A stretch of 64,000 nt of DNA from Nitrospirota bacterium. Its GTDB lineage: Bacteria > Nitrospirota > Nitrospiria > Nitrospirales > Nitrospiraceae. The notes under the pieces were generated by a model, which was not told the origin of the DNA, ran no database searches, and worked only from the letters and a program-made list of their open reading frames with translations. Both the position numbers and the translations under genes were made by a program. Of this stretch, positions 16,367-24,850 are shown in pieces. The number at the start of each line of letters is the position of its first letter. Positions within the stretch are counted from its first letter, which is position 1. The DNA lies in contig JBFLWP010000008.1 of NCBI GenBank assembly GCA_040757595.1, positions 62,001-126,000 of the forward strand. The letters run 5' to 3'.

Positions 16367-19300
16367 ATGACACGCCACATGCTCGCTCTTGTCGGTTTGT
16401 TGTTGGTGTTGCCGGGGAGCTTGGCAGGGCCAACCGACGCCGGCGCGCAGGCGCTGGCCGACTACACCTCCTCTCCGCCGTTCATCAGCAATGCCGTCCC
16501 CCCGAACATCCTGCTCCTCTTGGACAACTCCGGGAGCATGAACACCAGGGCCTATGAGACGGCTTTCGACACGAGCAAGGTCTATTACGGGCTGTTCGAC
16601 CCCTACGAGTGTTATGATTATGGAAGTAACAAGTTCATCCCGGACCCGACCGCCAATCCCTCTTCGCTGAGCACCTGCACCACCTCCCCCTACCTCTGGT
16701 CCGGCAATCTGCTCAATTATGCGACGATGCGCCGGATCGACATCGTCAAGTGGGTGATGATGGGCGGGATCTGCTCGGTCGGCGGGCGCGACGCCCAGGG
16801 CAACTGCCGGCAGTTGATCGGACAGAACAGCTTCGACGCCTGCTGTCAGGACCAGACCGGTTCGATTACGGTCGCCCAGGCGAGCGGCCGTATGCCGTCC
16901 TCCTATATTCCGTCTTCAGGAAACGTCTATTTCCACCTGATGGGCAGCATCAATTCCCTCAAGGGCAGCTTTTGCGTGGACAACGACAGCACGCAGCCGA
17001 GCGGCTCGAGTTGCGACGACGGAGGGACCTACGTAGAGACCAACTGGCAGATCCGGGTGGATCTCTTTGAGAACGCCTCCGGCATCATCCAGCAGGTGGG
17101 CACCAAGGCCCGCTTCGGTCTCATGGAGTTCAAGTCGTCGGGGGACGGCGGCAAGGTGCTCAGCGACGTGGGCGGCAACGTCACGAGCATGATCACGGCG
17201 ATCGAGAGCACCACTCCGTCAACCTGGACGCCGCTCGCCGAGTCCCTGTACGAGGGGACCCGCTACTATGCTCAGATCCAGCCCGCCTTTACCAATTCCG
17301 ACTATTCGTACAACGTGACGAACCGGGACCCCTACTATTTCCAGCAGCCGGAATGGGCCAGCACATCCCAGTACGTGACCTGCTGCAAGAGCTTCGTGAT
17401 CATTTTCACGGACGGGGAGCCGACCCAGGACCTGAACGTTCCGGACTCGCTCAAGGACTACGCCCATGCCGTGCACGGGACCCACTGTACCGGCGCCGGC
17501 TGCTCCGGCCACAGGACCGACTACGGCTCGAACGGGACCCACTACCTGGACGACGTCGCCTACTTCGCCCACACGACGGATTTGCGTCAGGCCACCATTC
17601 CAGTCCTCGGGGCCGGTCAGGACTTGTCAGGAAACCAGAACCTGACGATCTATACGTTCTTCGCCTTCGGGAGCGGCTCCGAGATTCTCCAGATGGCGGC
17701 CAAGGCCGGGGGATTCGAGGACCGGAACGGCAACAACCTCCCGGACCTGACCGAGGAGTATGACCGGGTCAACAACAATACCGGCGCCGCCGGGGCGGAC
17801 GGCGTGCCCGATACCTACTTCGAGTCCGATGACGCCGACAAGCTCAAGGATCGTTTGATGGCGGCCATCACCAGCATCCTCCAGCGGAGCGCGTCGGGCA
17901 CGGCGATCTCGGTCTTGGCCACCTCCTCGACCGGCGACGGCTCCCTGTACCAGGCTTTCTTCTACCCCAGCACGTTCGAAGGGCTGAACGAGGTGAAGTG
18001 GACCGGATTCGTCCAGGGGCTGTTCCTGGACTCGTTCGGAAACCTCAGAGAGGACACCAACGCGGACGGCAAGCTGATCCTGACGAACGATTACATCGTC
18101 AGGACGCGGTTCGACACGGCAACCGGCGACGTCAAGGTGGACCGATATCGAGACACCGACGGGGACGGGAAGGCCGACACGACGACCCCCTTCGAGACCG
18201 TCGGGCTCAAGGAGGTCAAGTCTCTCTGGGAGGCCGGCAGGCGGTTGGCCCTCACGAACGCCGCAGACCGGAAGATCCTGACCTGGGTGGACAGCGACAA
18301 CGACGGCATCGTGGACGCCGGCGAGCAGATCGCCTTTACGACTACCAATTCGTCTACCCTCTCCCCCTATCTCAGAGCTGGGTCCTCGCCCTTCACCGCC
18401 GACAACATCATCAATTTCATCAGGGGCGAGCAGGTCAGCGGTCTGCGCGACCGGCAACTGACCGTCACCGACGACAACGGGGGGAGCGTGCTGAAGGTGT
18501 GGAAGCTGGGCGACGTGATGAACTCGACGCCGACGGTCGTCGGCGCCCCCAAGGAGCGCTTCGACATCATCTACGGCGATACCAGCTACACGGATTACTA
18601 CGTGCAGTACCGGAACCGCCGGATGGTCGCCTACGTGGGCGCCAACGACGGGATGCTGCACGCGTTCAACGCCGGTTTTTACCACCGCGGAGACGACGCC
18701 AGCACGACCAGCGTGACCGAGCACGGCTTCTTCACCCGCAACGCCAACGACAACTCGAGCGGGGCCCTGCTGGGCCAGGAGCTGTGGGGCTTCATCCCCC
18801 ATCAGGCGTTGCCGCACCTCAAGTGGCTCACGCAGACCGACTATACGCATGTGTACTACGTCGATCTGAAGCCCAAGGTCACGGATGCCCGCATCTTCGC
18901 GGTGGATGCCGATCATCCGAACGGGTGGGGGACGATCCTGATCGGCGGCATGCGTATGGGGGGGAGCTGCGGTGCCTGCACCGCGAGCACCGGCGGACCC
19001 CCGATGACGGTCACCGCGGACTTCGGCAGCGGGTCCGAGACGCGGACCTTCTACACGGCCTACTTCGTGTTGGACATCACGAACCCGGAGAAGGACCCTG
19101 TGCTGCTCTGGAGCTTCAGCCAGTCTGACATCGGCCTCTCCACCAGCTATCCGGCAGTGGTGCGCGTGAATCCGTCGACCAGCGGGAAGACCGACAATAC
19201 GAGCGCGAAGTGGCTGGCGGTCATCGGGTCCGGCATGACCGGCTATGACGGGAGCAGCGCCCAGACGAGCAAGGTTTTCGTGATCGACCTCAAGACGGGA

Positions 19301-20356
19301 CCGATAAGCGCATCAACGGGCCTGAGCCTGGTGTCGTCGTTTTCCACCGGCGACGCCACTTCGTTCATGGGAGACGCGATCTCGCTCGACGCCGACCTGG
19401 ACTACCGGGCCGACACGGTCTACGCCGGCAACGTCATCAACAACGGGAGCAACCCGACGTGGGCCGGAAAGATGTACCGGCTGACGACCAACAGCGGCAA
19501 CGTGGACCCGGCCACGTGGGGGGTCGCCTCGGGGACCAGTCGGATTCCCACGGTCCTGCTCGCCACTTTCCCGCCCACGGGGACGACCAAGGTGGGCCCG
19601 GTCACCGCGGCGCCGACCGTGTCGGCGGACGACACGAACCACATCTGGGTTTTCTTCGGCACCGGGCGGTTCTACGGGACGAACGACAAGACCAATACGG
19701 ACACCCAATATTTCTTCGGGGTCAAGGACCCGGTCGTGACCGGAGGCTGCACCCAGTCCAGCCAGACCAATTGCCAGAAGAACAATCTGCTGAACGTCTC
19801 GAGCGTGACGGTCTGTGTCGTCTGTGCGACCGGGACCGACCAGGTGTCGGGGATCACGGGCGTGACCACGCTTCTGGGGACGGACACCACCACGACGCTT
19901 CAAGGCAAGATCGGTAGTATGGACGGCTGGTATACCACGCTCCCGACGGCGGGAGAGCGTGACGTCAGCACCCCGATCATCGTGGGCGGCACCATTTTCT
20001 TCCCCACGTTCATTCCCAACAACGACATCTGCAGCGCGTCGGGGAACGGGATGCTCTACGCGCTGTTCTATCAGACCGGCAGCGCCTACAAGGAATCGGT
20101 GATCGGAACCGAGCAGGTGGGCAGCAACACCAACGTGAAACGGTCCATGTCGCTGGGAGTCGGGCTGGCCTCCCAGATGGCCGTCCATATCGGCGCCCAG
20201 GGGTCCGGAGCGGCCGGCTCGGGAAGCGGGTCCGGCAGCGCCGGGCGGGTGACGCTGATCGGTCAGTCGAGCACCGGGGTCGTGACCCAGGTTTCCGCAA
20301 GCCCGGCCCTGGCTTCCTGGAGCCGGTACGTCTCATGGATGGACCAGCGGAACTGA
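16367..20356 (+). CDS. pilY1: PilY1-type pilus tip adhesin
   Basis: A 1329-residue secreted protein, the calcium-binding tip and adhesin of type IV pili. A signal peptide ends at DAGAQA. A von Willebrand A-like domain follows, with a full MIDAS motif DNSGSMN at about residues 53-59 and the TDGEPT strand near residue 348. Calcium-type loops DTDGDGKADTT (about residue 595) and DSDNDGIVDAGE (about 641) come next. The C-terminal half is the PilY1 beta-propeller (MVAYVGANDGMLHAFNAG, LWGFIPHQALPHL, GTGRFYGTNDK). It closes the second minor pilin cassette. The ATG at 16367 has GAGAGGAGGG in front. The lipoprotein gene that follows may start inside its last bases. Confidence 0.93.
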   Translation: MTRHMLALVGLLLVLPGSLAGPTDAGAQALADYTSSPPFISNAVPPNILLLLDNSGSMNTRAYETAFDTSKVYYGLFDPYECYDYGSNKFIPDPTANPSSLSTCTTSPYLWSGNLLNYATMRRIDIVKWVMMGGICSVGGRDAQGNCRQLIGQNSFDACCQDQTGSITVAQASGRMPSSYIPSSGNVYFHLMGSINSLKGSFCVDNDSTQPSGSSCDDGGTYVETNWQIRVDLFENASGIIQQVGTKARFGLMEFKSSGDGGKVLSDVGGNVTSMITAIESTTPSTWTPLAESLYEGTRYYAQIQPAFTNSDYSYNVTNRDPYYFQQPEWASTSQYVTCCKSFVIIFTDGEPTQDLNVPDSLKDYAHAVHGTHCTGAGCSGHRTDYGSNGTHYLDDVAYFAHTTDLRQATIPVLGAGQDLSGNQNLTIYTFFAFGSGSEILQMAAKAGGFEDRNGNNLPDLTEEYDRVNNNTGAAGADGVPDTYFESDDADKLKDRLMAAITSILQRSASGTAISVLATSSTGDGSLYQAFFYPSTFEGLNEVKWTGFVQGLFLDSFGNLREDTNADGKLILTNDYIVRTRFDTATGDVKVDRYRDTDGDGKADTTTPFETVGLKEVKSLWEAGRRLALTNAADRKILTWVDSDNDGIVDAGEQIAFTTTNSSTLSPYLRAGSSPFTADNIINFIRGEQVSGLRDRQLTVTDDNGGSVLKVWKLGDVMNSTPTVVGAPKERFDIIYGDTSYTDYYVQYRNRRMVAYVGANDGMLHAFNAGFYHRGDDASTTSVTEHGFFTRNANDNSSGALLGQELWGFIPHQALPHLKWLTQTDYTHVYYVDLKPKVTDARIFAVDADHPNGWGTILIGGMRMGGSCGACTASTGGPPMTVTADFGSGSETRTFYTAYFVLDITNPEKDPVLLWSFSQSDIGLSTSYPAVVRVNPSTSGKTDNTSAKWLAVIGSGMTGYDGSSAQTSKVFVIDLKTGPISASTGLSLVSSFSTGDATSFMGDAISLDADLDYRADTVYAGNVINNGSNPTWAGKMYRLTTNSGNVDPATWGVASGTSRIPTVLLATFPPTGTTKVGPVTAAPTVSADDTNHIWVFFGTGRFYGTNDKTNTDTQYFFGVKDPVVTGGCTQSSQTNCQKNNLLNVSSVTVCVVCATGTDQVSGITGVTTLLGTDTTTTLQGKIGSMDGWYTTLPTAGERDVSTPIIVGGTIFFPTFIPNNDICSASGNGMLYALFYQTGSAYKESVIGTEQVGSNTNVKRSMSLGVGLASQMAVHIGAQGSGAAGSGSGSGSAGRVTLIGQSSTGVVTQVSASPALASWSRYVSWMDQRN

Positions 20357-20361
20357 CGACA

Positions 20362-20453
20362 GGGCTCGGGGCAAGAGGCTCGGGGCTAGGGGCGGATCCC
20401 TCTTGCCCCGTGCCCCGTACCCCGCGCCTCTCCGTCCGCCTCTGGCCTCTCGC
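20362..20453. repeat. family B palindrome between pilY1 and the lipoprotein gene
   Basis: The left arm (20362-20394) has GGGGCAAGAGGCTCGGGGCT-type units; the right arm (20401-20453) has TCTTGCCCCGTGCCCCGTAC and CCTCTGGCCTCTCGCC. The GTG most suitable as start of the following lipoprotein lies in the right arm. Confidence 0.68.
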
Positions 20454-21387
20454 CTTCATGGCAGCCGCCGTCGCGTTCGGCTGCTCTTCGGAATCCTCGC
20501 CGCCCGGCCAGGCCAACGCTCCGTCTCCGGCAGCATCGTCCGGCCCTCGTGCGCAAGGGAACCGTCCGCCGATCGTCCGCTCCGCCGTCATCTCGCCGAA
20601 TCCGATCCTTCCCGGGGAGTTGGTCCAGGTGCTCGTGGAGGGGGACGATCCGGATGGAGAGCCGGTGACCTACCGTCTCCAGTGGCTGGCCAACAACTTC
20701 CCGATCGCCGGAGCGACGCGGCCGGCCCTGATGCCCTCCATGCTCAAGCGCGGGGATCTCTTGTCGGTAGAGGTGGTGCCGTCGGACAGCTTCGGGGAAG
20801 GGGCCCCGTACCGGACCGAGGCCCTGCCCTTTCCCAATACTCCTCCCGAAGTGACGCACCTGACCATCCAGCCGGGCGAGCCGAGGCTCGGAGACCGGAT
20901 CCAGGTCGAGGCGGAAGGCCGGGATGCCGACCAGGATCCGGTGCGGTACACGTTCCGTTGGTTGAGGAACGACCAGCCGATGCAGGAGGGGGAAAGCCCC
21001 TCGCTGGAGACGTCCGGCTTCGAGCGGGAGGACGCGATCGCGGTGGAAGTCACGCCTCACGACGAGGCCGGCCCGGGCAAGCCGTTCCGATCCCCGCCGG
21101 TGAAAATCCTGAACAACGATCCGGTGATCACCTCGACTCCGCCCGCCGCCGTCGAGCAGGGGCGGTTCGAGTACCGCATAGTCGCCGCTGATCGGGAAGG
21201 GGACCCGCTGACCTACGTCCTCGAAGTTGGCCCTCCGGGCATGACGATGGATAGCAAGACCGGCCGGCTGGAATGGCGCCTCCCGGCCGAGACGAAGGGC
21301 CGCCATCGGGTCCGCGTGGCGGTTCGCGACAGCCGGAGCGGCTACGCGTTTCAGGAGTTTGACCTGGACCTGACGTCTGGTTCCTGA
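20410..21387 (+). CDS. lipoprotein with two Ig/cadherin-like repeats
   Basis: A 325-residue predicted outer-membrane or inner-membrane lipoprotein. From GTG 20410 the signal peptide reads VPRTPRLSVRLWPLAFMAAA and ends in the lipobox AFGC (Cys 25). After a Pro/Ser-rich linker there are two similar beta domains, each with a D-D/A-D...G/D-PV-Y-FRW pattern (GDDPDGEPVTYRLQWL and GRDADQDPVRYTFRWL), and a third domain EYRIVAADREGDPLTYVLE...RLEWRLPAETKG like a dystroglycan/cadherin-type repeat. An ATG at 20335 inside pilY1 would add 25 residues from a B repeat. Because it follows pilY1 it may belong to pilus biogenesis; that is inference. Confidence 0.78.
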   Translation: MPRTPRLSVRLWPLAFMAAAVAFGCSSESSPPGQANAPSPAASSGPRAQGNRPPIVRSAVISPNPILPGELVQVLVEGDDPDGEPVTYRLQWLANNFPIAGATRPALMPSMLKRGDLLSVEVVPSDSFGEGAPYRTEALPFPNTPPEVTHLTIQPGEPRLGDRIQVEAEGRDADQDPVRYTFRWLRNDQPMQEGESPSLETSGFEREDAIAVEVTPHDEAGPGKPFRSPPVKILNNDPVITSTPPAAVEQGRFEYRIVAADREGDPLTYVLEVGPPGMTMDSKTGRLEWRLPAETKGRHRVRVAVRDSRSGYAFQEFDLDLTSGS

Positions 21388-21400
21388 CCCTCCCGCGCCC

Positions 21401-21430
21401 TTGCTGGCTTCTCCGACGGTCTGTTAGAAT
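21401..21430 (+). promoter_or_regulatory. probable sigma70-type promoter for phoH-ybeY-ftsY
   Basis: TTGCTG (21401-21406) and TAGAAT (21425-21430) are 18 bases apart, about 30 bases ahead of the phoH start codon. Confidence 0.5.
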
Positions 21431-21466
21431 GCCCACGATTTCAACCGGGGAGCTGCCCCCGACGAC

Positions 21467-22534
21467 GTGCGCAAGATCAAGTTTCGAGAGGGGACGAACA
21501 CCGCAAGCCTGTTCGGGTCTCGCGACCTGCACCTCAAGATGATCGAGGAAGATCTCGGGGTGCGGGTGTCGGCTCGCGGGGACGAGGTCGCGCTCGACGG
21601 GCCGCCGGATGCCGTGCGGAGGGCCGAGCGCCTTCTGGTCGAGCTTGCCGCGTTGACCGCCGAGGGGTATGAGCTCAAGGCGGAGGACGTGGCGGTCGCG
21701 CTGAAAGCCGCTCGCAACGGAGCGGACGTTCCCCTCAGGGATCTCCTCCTCAGCACCGTTCCGATCGCCACCAAGAGACGCTTCGTCGTTCCGAAGTCCG
21801 CCGCCCAGAAGACGTATATCGAGGCGATTCAGAAGTTCGACATCGTCATCGGGATCGGTCCGGCTGGGACCGGCAAGACCTACCTGGCCATGGCGATGGC
21901 GGTTGCGGCGCTGACGAAGAAAGAGGTGAGCCGCATCATCCTGGCCCGTCCTGCGGTGGAAGCGGGCGAAAAGCTGGGCTTCCTGCCGGGGGACATGTAC
22001 GCGAAGGTCAACCCCTATCTCCGGCCGCTCTATGACGCGCTCTACGACATGATGGACGTGGAGCGGACCAACCGGCTGATCGAGCGGGGCGAAATCGAGA
22101 TCGCGCCGCTGGCGTTCATGCGCGGCCGGACGCTCAACGACTCGTTCGTGATCCTGGATGAGGCGCAGAACGCGACCGCGGAGCAGATGAAGATGTTCCT
22201 GACCCGCCTCGGGTTCAATTCCAAGGCCGTGGTCACCGGGGACATCACCCAGGTTGACCTCCCGTCCGATCGCGTGTCGGGGCTGATCGAGGCCCGGGAG
22301 ATCCTGCGGGAGATTCCGGGGATCCAGTTCGTCTATTTCGACGAGCGGGACGTGGTCCGCCATCGCCTGGTCCAGGAGATCATCAAGGCATACGACCGGC
22401 ACCAGCAGGGGCGCCACGGAGAGAAGCAGGCCGTCGGCCGAGCCGGATGGCCCGGGAGAAGGCTTCGTCCCAGAACGACTCGGCCCGGGTCGGCCGGCGG
22501 AGGAGATGAGGGCCATCGGGGCCAGCCCCACTGA
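21467..22534 (+). CDS. phoH: PhoH-family ATPase
   Basis: A 355-residue cytoplasmic P-loop protein of the PhoH/YbeZ type, linked to RNA metabolism with YbeY. An N-terminal KH-like region (residues 1-70) precedes the ATPase domain with Walker A GPAGTGKTYLA near residue 129 and Walker B FVILDEAQNAT near residue 228, followed by the arginine-containing GDITQVDLP segment. GTG start at 21467, chosen because translation in the family begins with a short strand followed by the segment LFGSRDLHLKMIE. The stop overlaps the ybeY start (TGATG). The last 30 residues are low-complexity and Gly/Arg-rich. Confidence 0.93.
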   Translation: MRKIKFREGTNTASLFGSRDLHLKMIEEDLGVRVSARGDEVALDGPPDAVRRAERLLVELAALTAEGYELKAEDVAVALKAARNGADVPLRDLLLSTVPIATKRRFVVPKSAAQKTYIEAIQKFDIVIGIGPAGTGKTYLAMAMAVAALTKKEVSRIILARPAVEAGEKLGFLPGDMYAKVNPYLRPLYDALYDMMDVERTNRLIERGEIEIAPLAFMRGRTLNDSFVILDEAQNATAEQMKMFLTRLGFNSKAVVTGDITQVDLPSDRVSGLIEAREILREIPGIQFVYFDERDVVRHRLVQEIIKAYDRHQQGRHGEKQAVGRAGWPGRRLRPRTTRPGSAGGGDEGHRGQPH

Positions 22535-23067
22535 TGAAGCTGTGGGTGTGGAGCGCGCTCCGCTGCGTCCGGTTCCGATCCCATGCGCTGCAGCAGGTCG
22601 TCCACCGCATCCTCGAAGAGGCGGGCGCGCCGGGAGCCGAACTCGGCCTGCTGTTCATCGGCGACCGCCGCATGCGGCGCTTGAACCGCCTGTACCGCGG
22701 GCGTGATTATCCCACCGACGTGCTGGCGTTTCCGATGACCCTCACCTACCCCGCCCCCCTTCGAGGGGGAGGACTAGGGAGGGGGGGGCCTCGTGCCCCG
22801 CGCCCCGCGCCGGATCTGTTAGGCGACGTGGTGATTTCGCTCCACCGGGCGGCCAGCCAAGCCAGGCAGGCCGGCCATCCCCTCGATCGGGAGATGCTTC
22901 AGCTCCTGGTTCACGGGATTCTGCATCTTCTCGGATATGACCACGAACGGGGAGAACGGGAGGCCCGGCGCATGCGCGGGAAGGAGTTGGCGATTCTCCG
23001 CTCCCTGACGCCGTTGCCGAAGCTCTTCGAGGCCGATCGCGATAGCGCGCTTGCGAGAAACAGATGA
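22534..23067 (+). CDS. ybeY: endoribonuclease YbeY with an in-frame repeat insertion
   Basis: A metal-dependent RNase acting in 16S rRNA maturation and ribosome quality control. The zinc motif HGILHLLGYDHE (three His) is intact at about residues 128-139, and RLYRGRDYPTDVLAFP and DLLGDVVISLHRA are normal. Between these two, where the family usually has only a few residues, about 25 residues (TYPAPLRGGGLGRGGPRAPR and neighbours) are encoded by a family E/B repeat at 22744-22812. The insertion keeps the frame. It is translationally coupled to phoH upstream and ftsY downstream (ATGA overlaps at both ends). The reading frame is intact, so the protein is probably active with a longer loop. Confidence 0.92.
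   Translation: MKLWVWSALRCVRFRSHALQQVVHRILEEAGAPGAELGLLFIGDRRMRRLNRLYRGRDYPTDVLAFPMTLTYPAPLRGGGLGRGGPRAPRPAPDLLGDVVISLHRAASQARQAGHPLDREMLQLLVHGILHLLGYDHERGEREARRMRGKELAILRSLTPLPKLFEADRDSALARNR
22744..22812. repeat. family E palindrome inside ybeY
   Basis: CCCCCCTTCGAGGGGGAGGA followed by GGGAGGGGGGGGCC forms a self-complementary GC-rich block, followed by a CGTGCCCCGCGCCCCGCGCC stretch of family B type. A second copy of the TTCGAGGGGGAGG core (as its complement) is at 43646-43706. Confidence 0.65.
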
Positions 23068-24005
23068 ATTGGGTCCAGCGACTGACGCAGGGACTGGCCA
23101 AGACCAGGAGCACGGTCCGGAGCAGGCTTGATCGTCTGATCGGCCGGGGGCCCGATCCCTCGGTTCTGGAAGAACTGGAAGCGGCATTGATCCAAGCCGA
23201 CCTGGGGATCCGGACAGTCCAACGGCTGATGGAGCAGGTGCGGGAGGAGGTCAAGGGCCGCGGCCCGGCGGACGGCGATCGGGTGCTGAAGGTCCTGCAA
23301 GAGGCCATCCTCGACCGGCTCAGTCGGTGCGAAGGGGAGCCGATCGAGCGGCTGGTGGACCGGGGGCCTCGGCCCTTCGTCATCCTTGCCGTCGGGATCA
23401 ACGGGGTGGGCAAGACGACCACCGTGGCGAAGCTGGCGCAGCGATTGCGGCAGGGTGGGAGGACCCCGCTGCTGGTGGCCGGCGATACCTTCCGTGCGGC
23501 GGCCATCGAGCAGTTGGAAATCTGGGCCGGGCGCATCGGGGCGGAGGTCGTCCGGCACAAACAGGGGGCCGATCCAGCCGCAGTGGTCTATGACGGGTTG
23601 GCCGCGGCCAGGGCCAGGGCAGCCGACGCGGTGCTGATCGATACGGCGGGACGCCTCCACACCAAGATCAATTTGATGGACGAGTTGAAGAAGGTGAAAC
23701 GGATCCTGGCCCGCGAGCTCCCCGGGGCGCCGCACGAGGCGCTCCTGGTGCTCGATGCGACCGCCGGGCAGAACGCGCTCGCCCAGGCCAGGCAGTTCCA
23801 CGAGGCGGTCGGCGTGACCGGGATCGCGCTCACCAAGCTGGACGGCACGGCCCGCGGCGGGATCGTCGTCGCGATCGCCGAGGAGTTCAAGATTCCGATC
23901 CGCCTGATCGGGGTGGGCGAGGCGGTGGAAGATCTCCAGGACTTCCGCGCCAAGGAATTCGTCGAAGCGCTCTTTGCGCGGGATCCTTCTTCGCCCGTGG
24001 CTTGA
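23064..24005 (+). CDS. ftsY: signal recognition particle receptor FtsY
   Basis: A 313-residue SRP-type GTPase that docks SRP-ribosome complexes at the membrane. The NG domain is complete: N-domain helices, G1 GINGVGKTTTVAKLAQRL near residue 113, DTFRAAAIEQLE (motif II), DTAGRLHTKINLMDELKK (G3), TKLDGTARGG (G4) and IRLIGVGEAVEDLQDF near the end. The acidic A domain of E. coli FtsY is absent, as in many bacteria. It overlaps the ybeY stop by four bases. Assignment to FtsY rather than Ffh rests on the lack of an M domain. Confidence 0.96.
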   Translation: MNWVQRLTQGLAKTRSTVRSRLDRLIGRGPDPSVLEELEAALIQADLGIRTVQRLMEQVREEVKGRGPADGDRVLKVLQEAILDRLSRCEGEPIERLVDRGPRPFVILAVGINGVGKTTTVAKLAQRLRQGGRTPLLVAGDTFRAAAIEQLEIWAGRIGAEVVRHKQGADPAAVVYDGLAAARARAADAVLIDTAGRLHTKINLMDELKKVKRILARELPGAPHEALLVLDATAGQNALAQARQFHEAVGVTGIALTKLDGTARGGIVVAIAEEFKIPIRLIGVGEAVEDLQDFRAKEFVEALFARDPSSPVA

Positions 24006-24038
24006 CTGAACGGGGAAAAGAGTCCATAAGGAGCGGCT

Positions 24039-24827
24039 ATGGCCAAAATCCTGGTCGTGGACGACGAGCGGATGATCTGCGATCTGCTGCGGAACGTGCT
24101 GACCCGGCACGGCCACGAGGTCACGGTGGCGATGGACGGGCGGGAAGCCGTCGCGCTGTTTCGGGAACACCGGCCCGGCATCACCTTGTTGGATCTGCAC
24201 ATGCCGGAGATGGACGGGATCGCGGTGCTCAAGCAGATCCGGAACCTGGATCCGCTGGCCGCAGTCATGATGTTGACGGGCGGCGGCACCGAGGCGCTGG
24301 AGCAGCAGGCCCGTGCGCTCGGGGTCACGGACTTTCTCAAGAAGGGCCATTCGCTCACCGTGTTGGTGGACGCGATGGAGCGGGCCCTGCAGCAATCGTC
24401 CCAACCGGCCGCAGCCGCTCGGTCCGGGGATCTCCAGGCGCCTTCGGGCGGTTCCCAGACCCCTCTCGTGCTCGTCGTGGACGACGAGGAAATGATCCGG
24501 AGCCTGCTGACGAAGTTCCTGACCCTCAGGGGATACCGGGTCCGCACGGCGCAGAACGGCGTGGAGGCGCTGGCCCAGGTCGGTCAGGAGACGCCCCACA
24601 TCGTCATCCTCGACATGTACATGCCGGGCATGAACGGGGTGGAAGTGCTGCGCCAGCTCCGCGCCAAGCAATATGCGGGCGGAGTGGTGGCCCTGACGGC
24701 CAGCCAGGACGAAAAATTGCTGCAACAAACCCTGGAGCTCGGATCGGTGGATGTCATCGGTAAGCCGGTGGATCTGGAGCGGCTGGAGCTGGTGATCCAG
24801 GTCGGGCTGGCGCTGACGGGGCGCTGA
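24039..24827 (+). CDS. response regulator with two receiver domains
   Basis: A 262-residue protein of two CheY-like receiver domains joined by a Ser/Pro/Ala linker (about residues 115-148). Receiver 1 has DDE near residues 9-11, the phosphoacceptor in LLDLHMPEMDG, Thr at MLTGG and Lys at FLKKG. Receiver 2 has VVDDEEM, ILDMYMPGMNG, ALTAS and GKPVD. All key residues are present in both, so both could be phosphorylated. No output domain is encoded. No histidine kinase is nearby; the partner is unknown. It follows ftsY by 33 bases. Confidence 0.9.
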   Translation: MAKILVVDDERMICDLLRNVLTRHGHEVTVAMDGREAVALFREHRPGITLLDLHMPEMDGIAVLKQIRNLDPLAAVMMLTGGGTEALEQQARALGVTDFLKKGHSLTVLVDAMERALQQSSQPAAAARSGDLQAPSGGSQTPLVLVVDDEEMIRSLLTKFLTLRGYRVRTAQNGVEALAQVGQETPHIVILDMYMPGMNGVEVLRQLRAKQYAGGVVALTASQDEKLLQQTLELGSVDVIGKPVDLERLELVIQVGLALTGR

Positions 24828-24850
24828 TCGGGCCGGGGTGCGTCGGGGGC

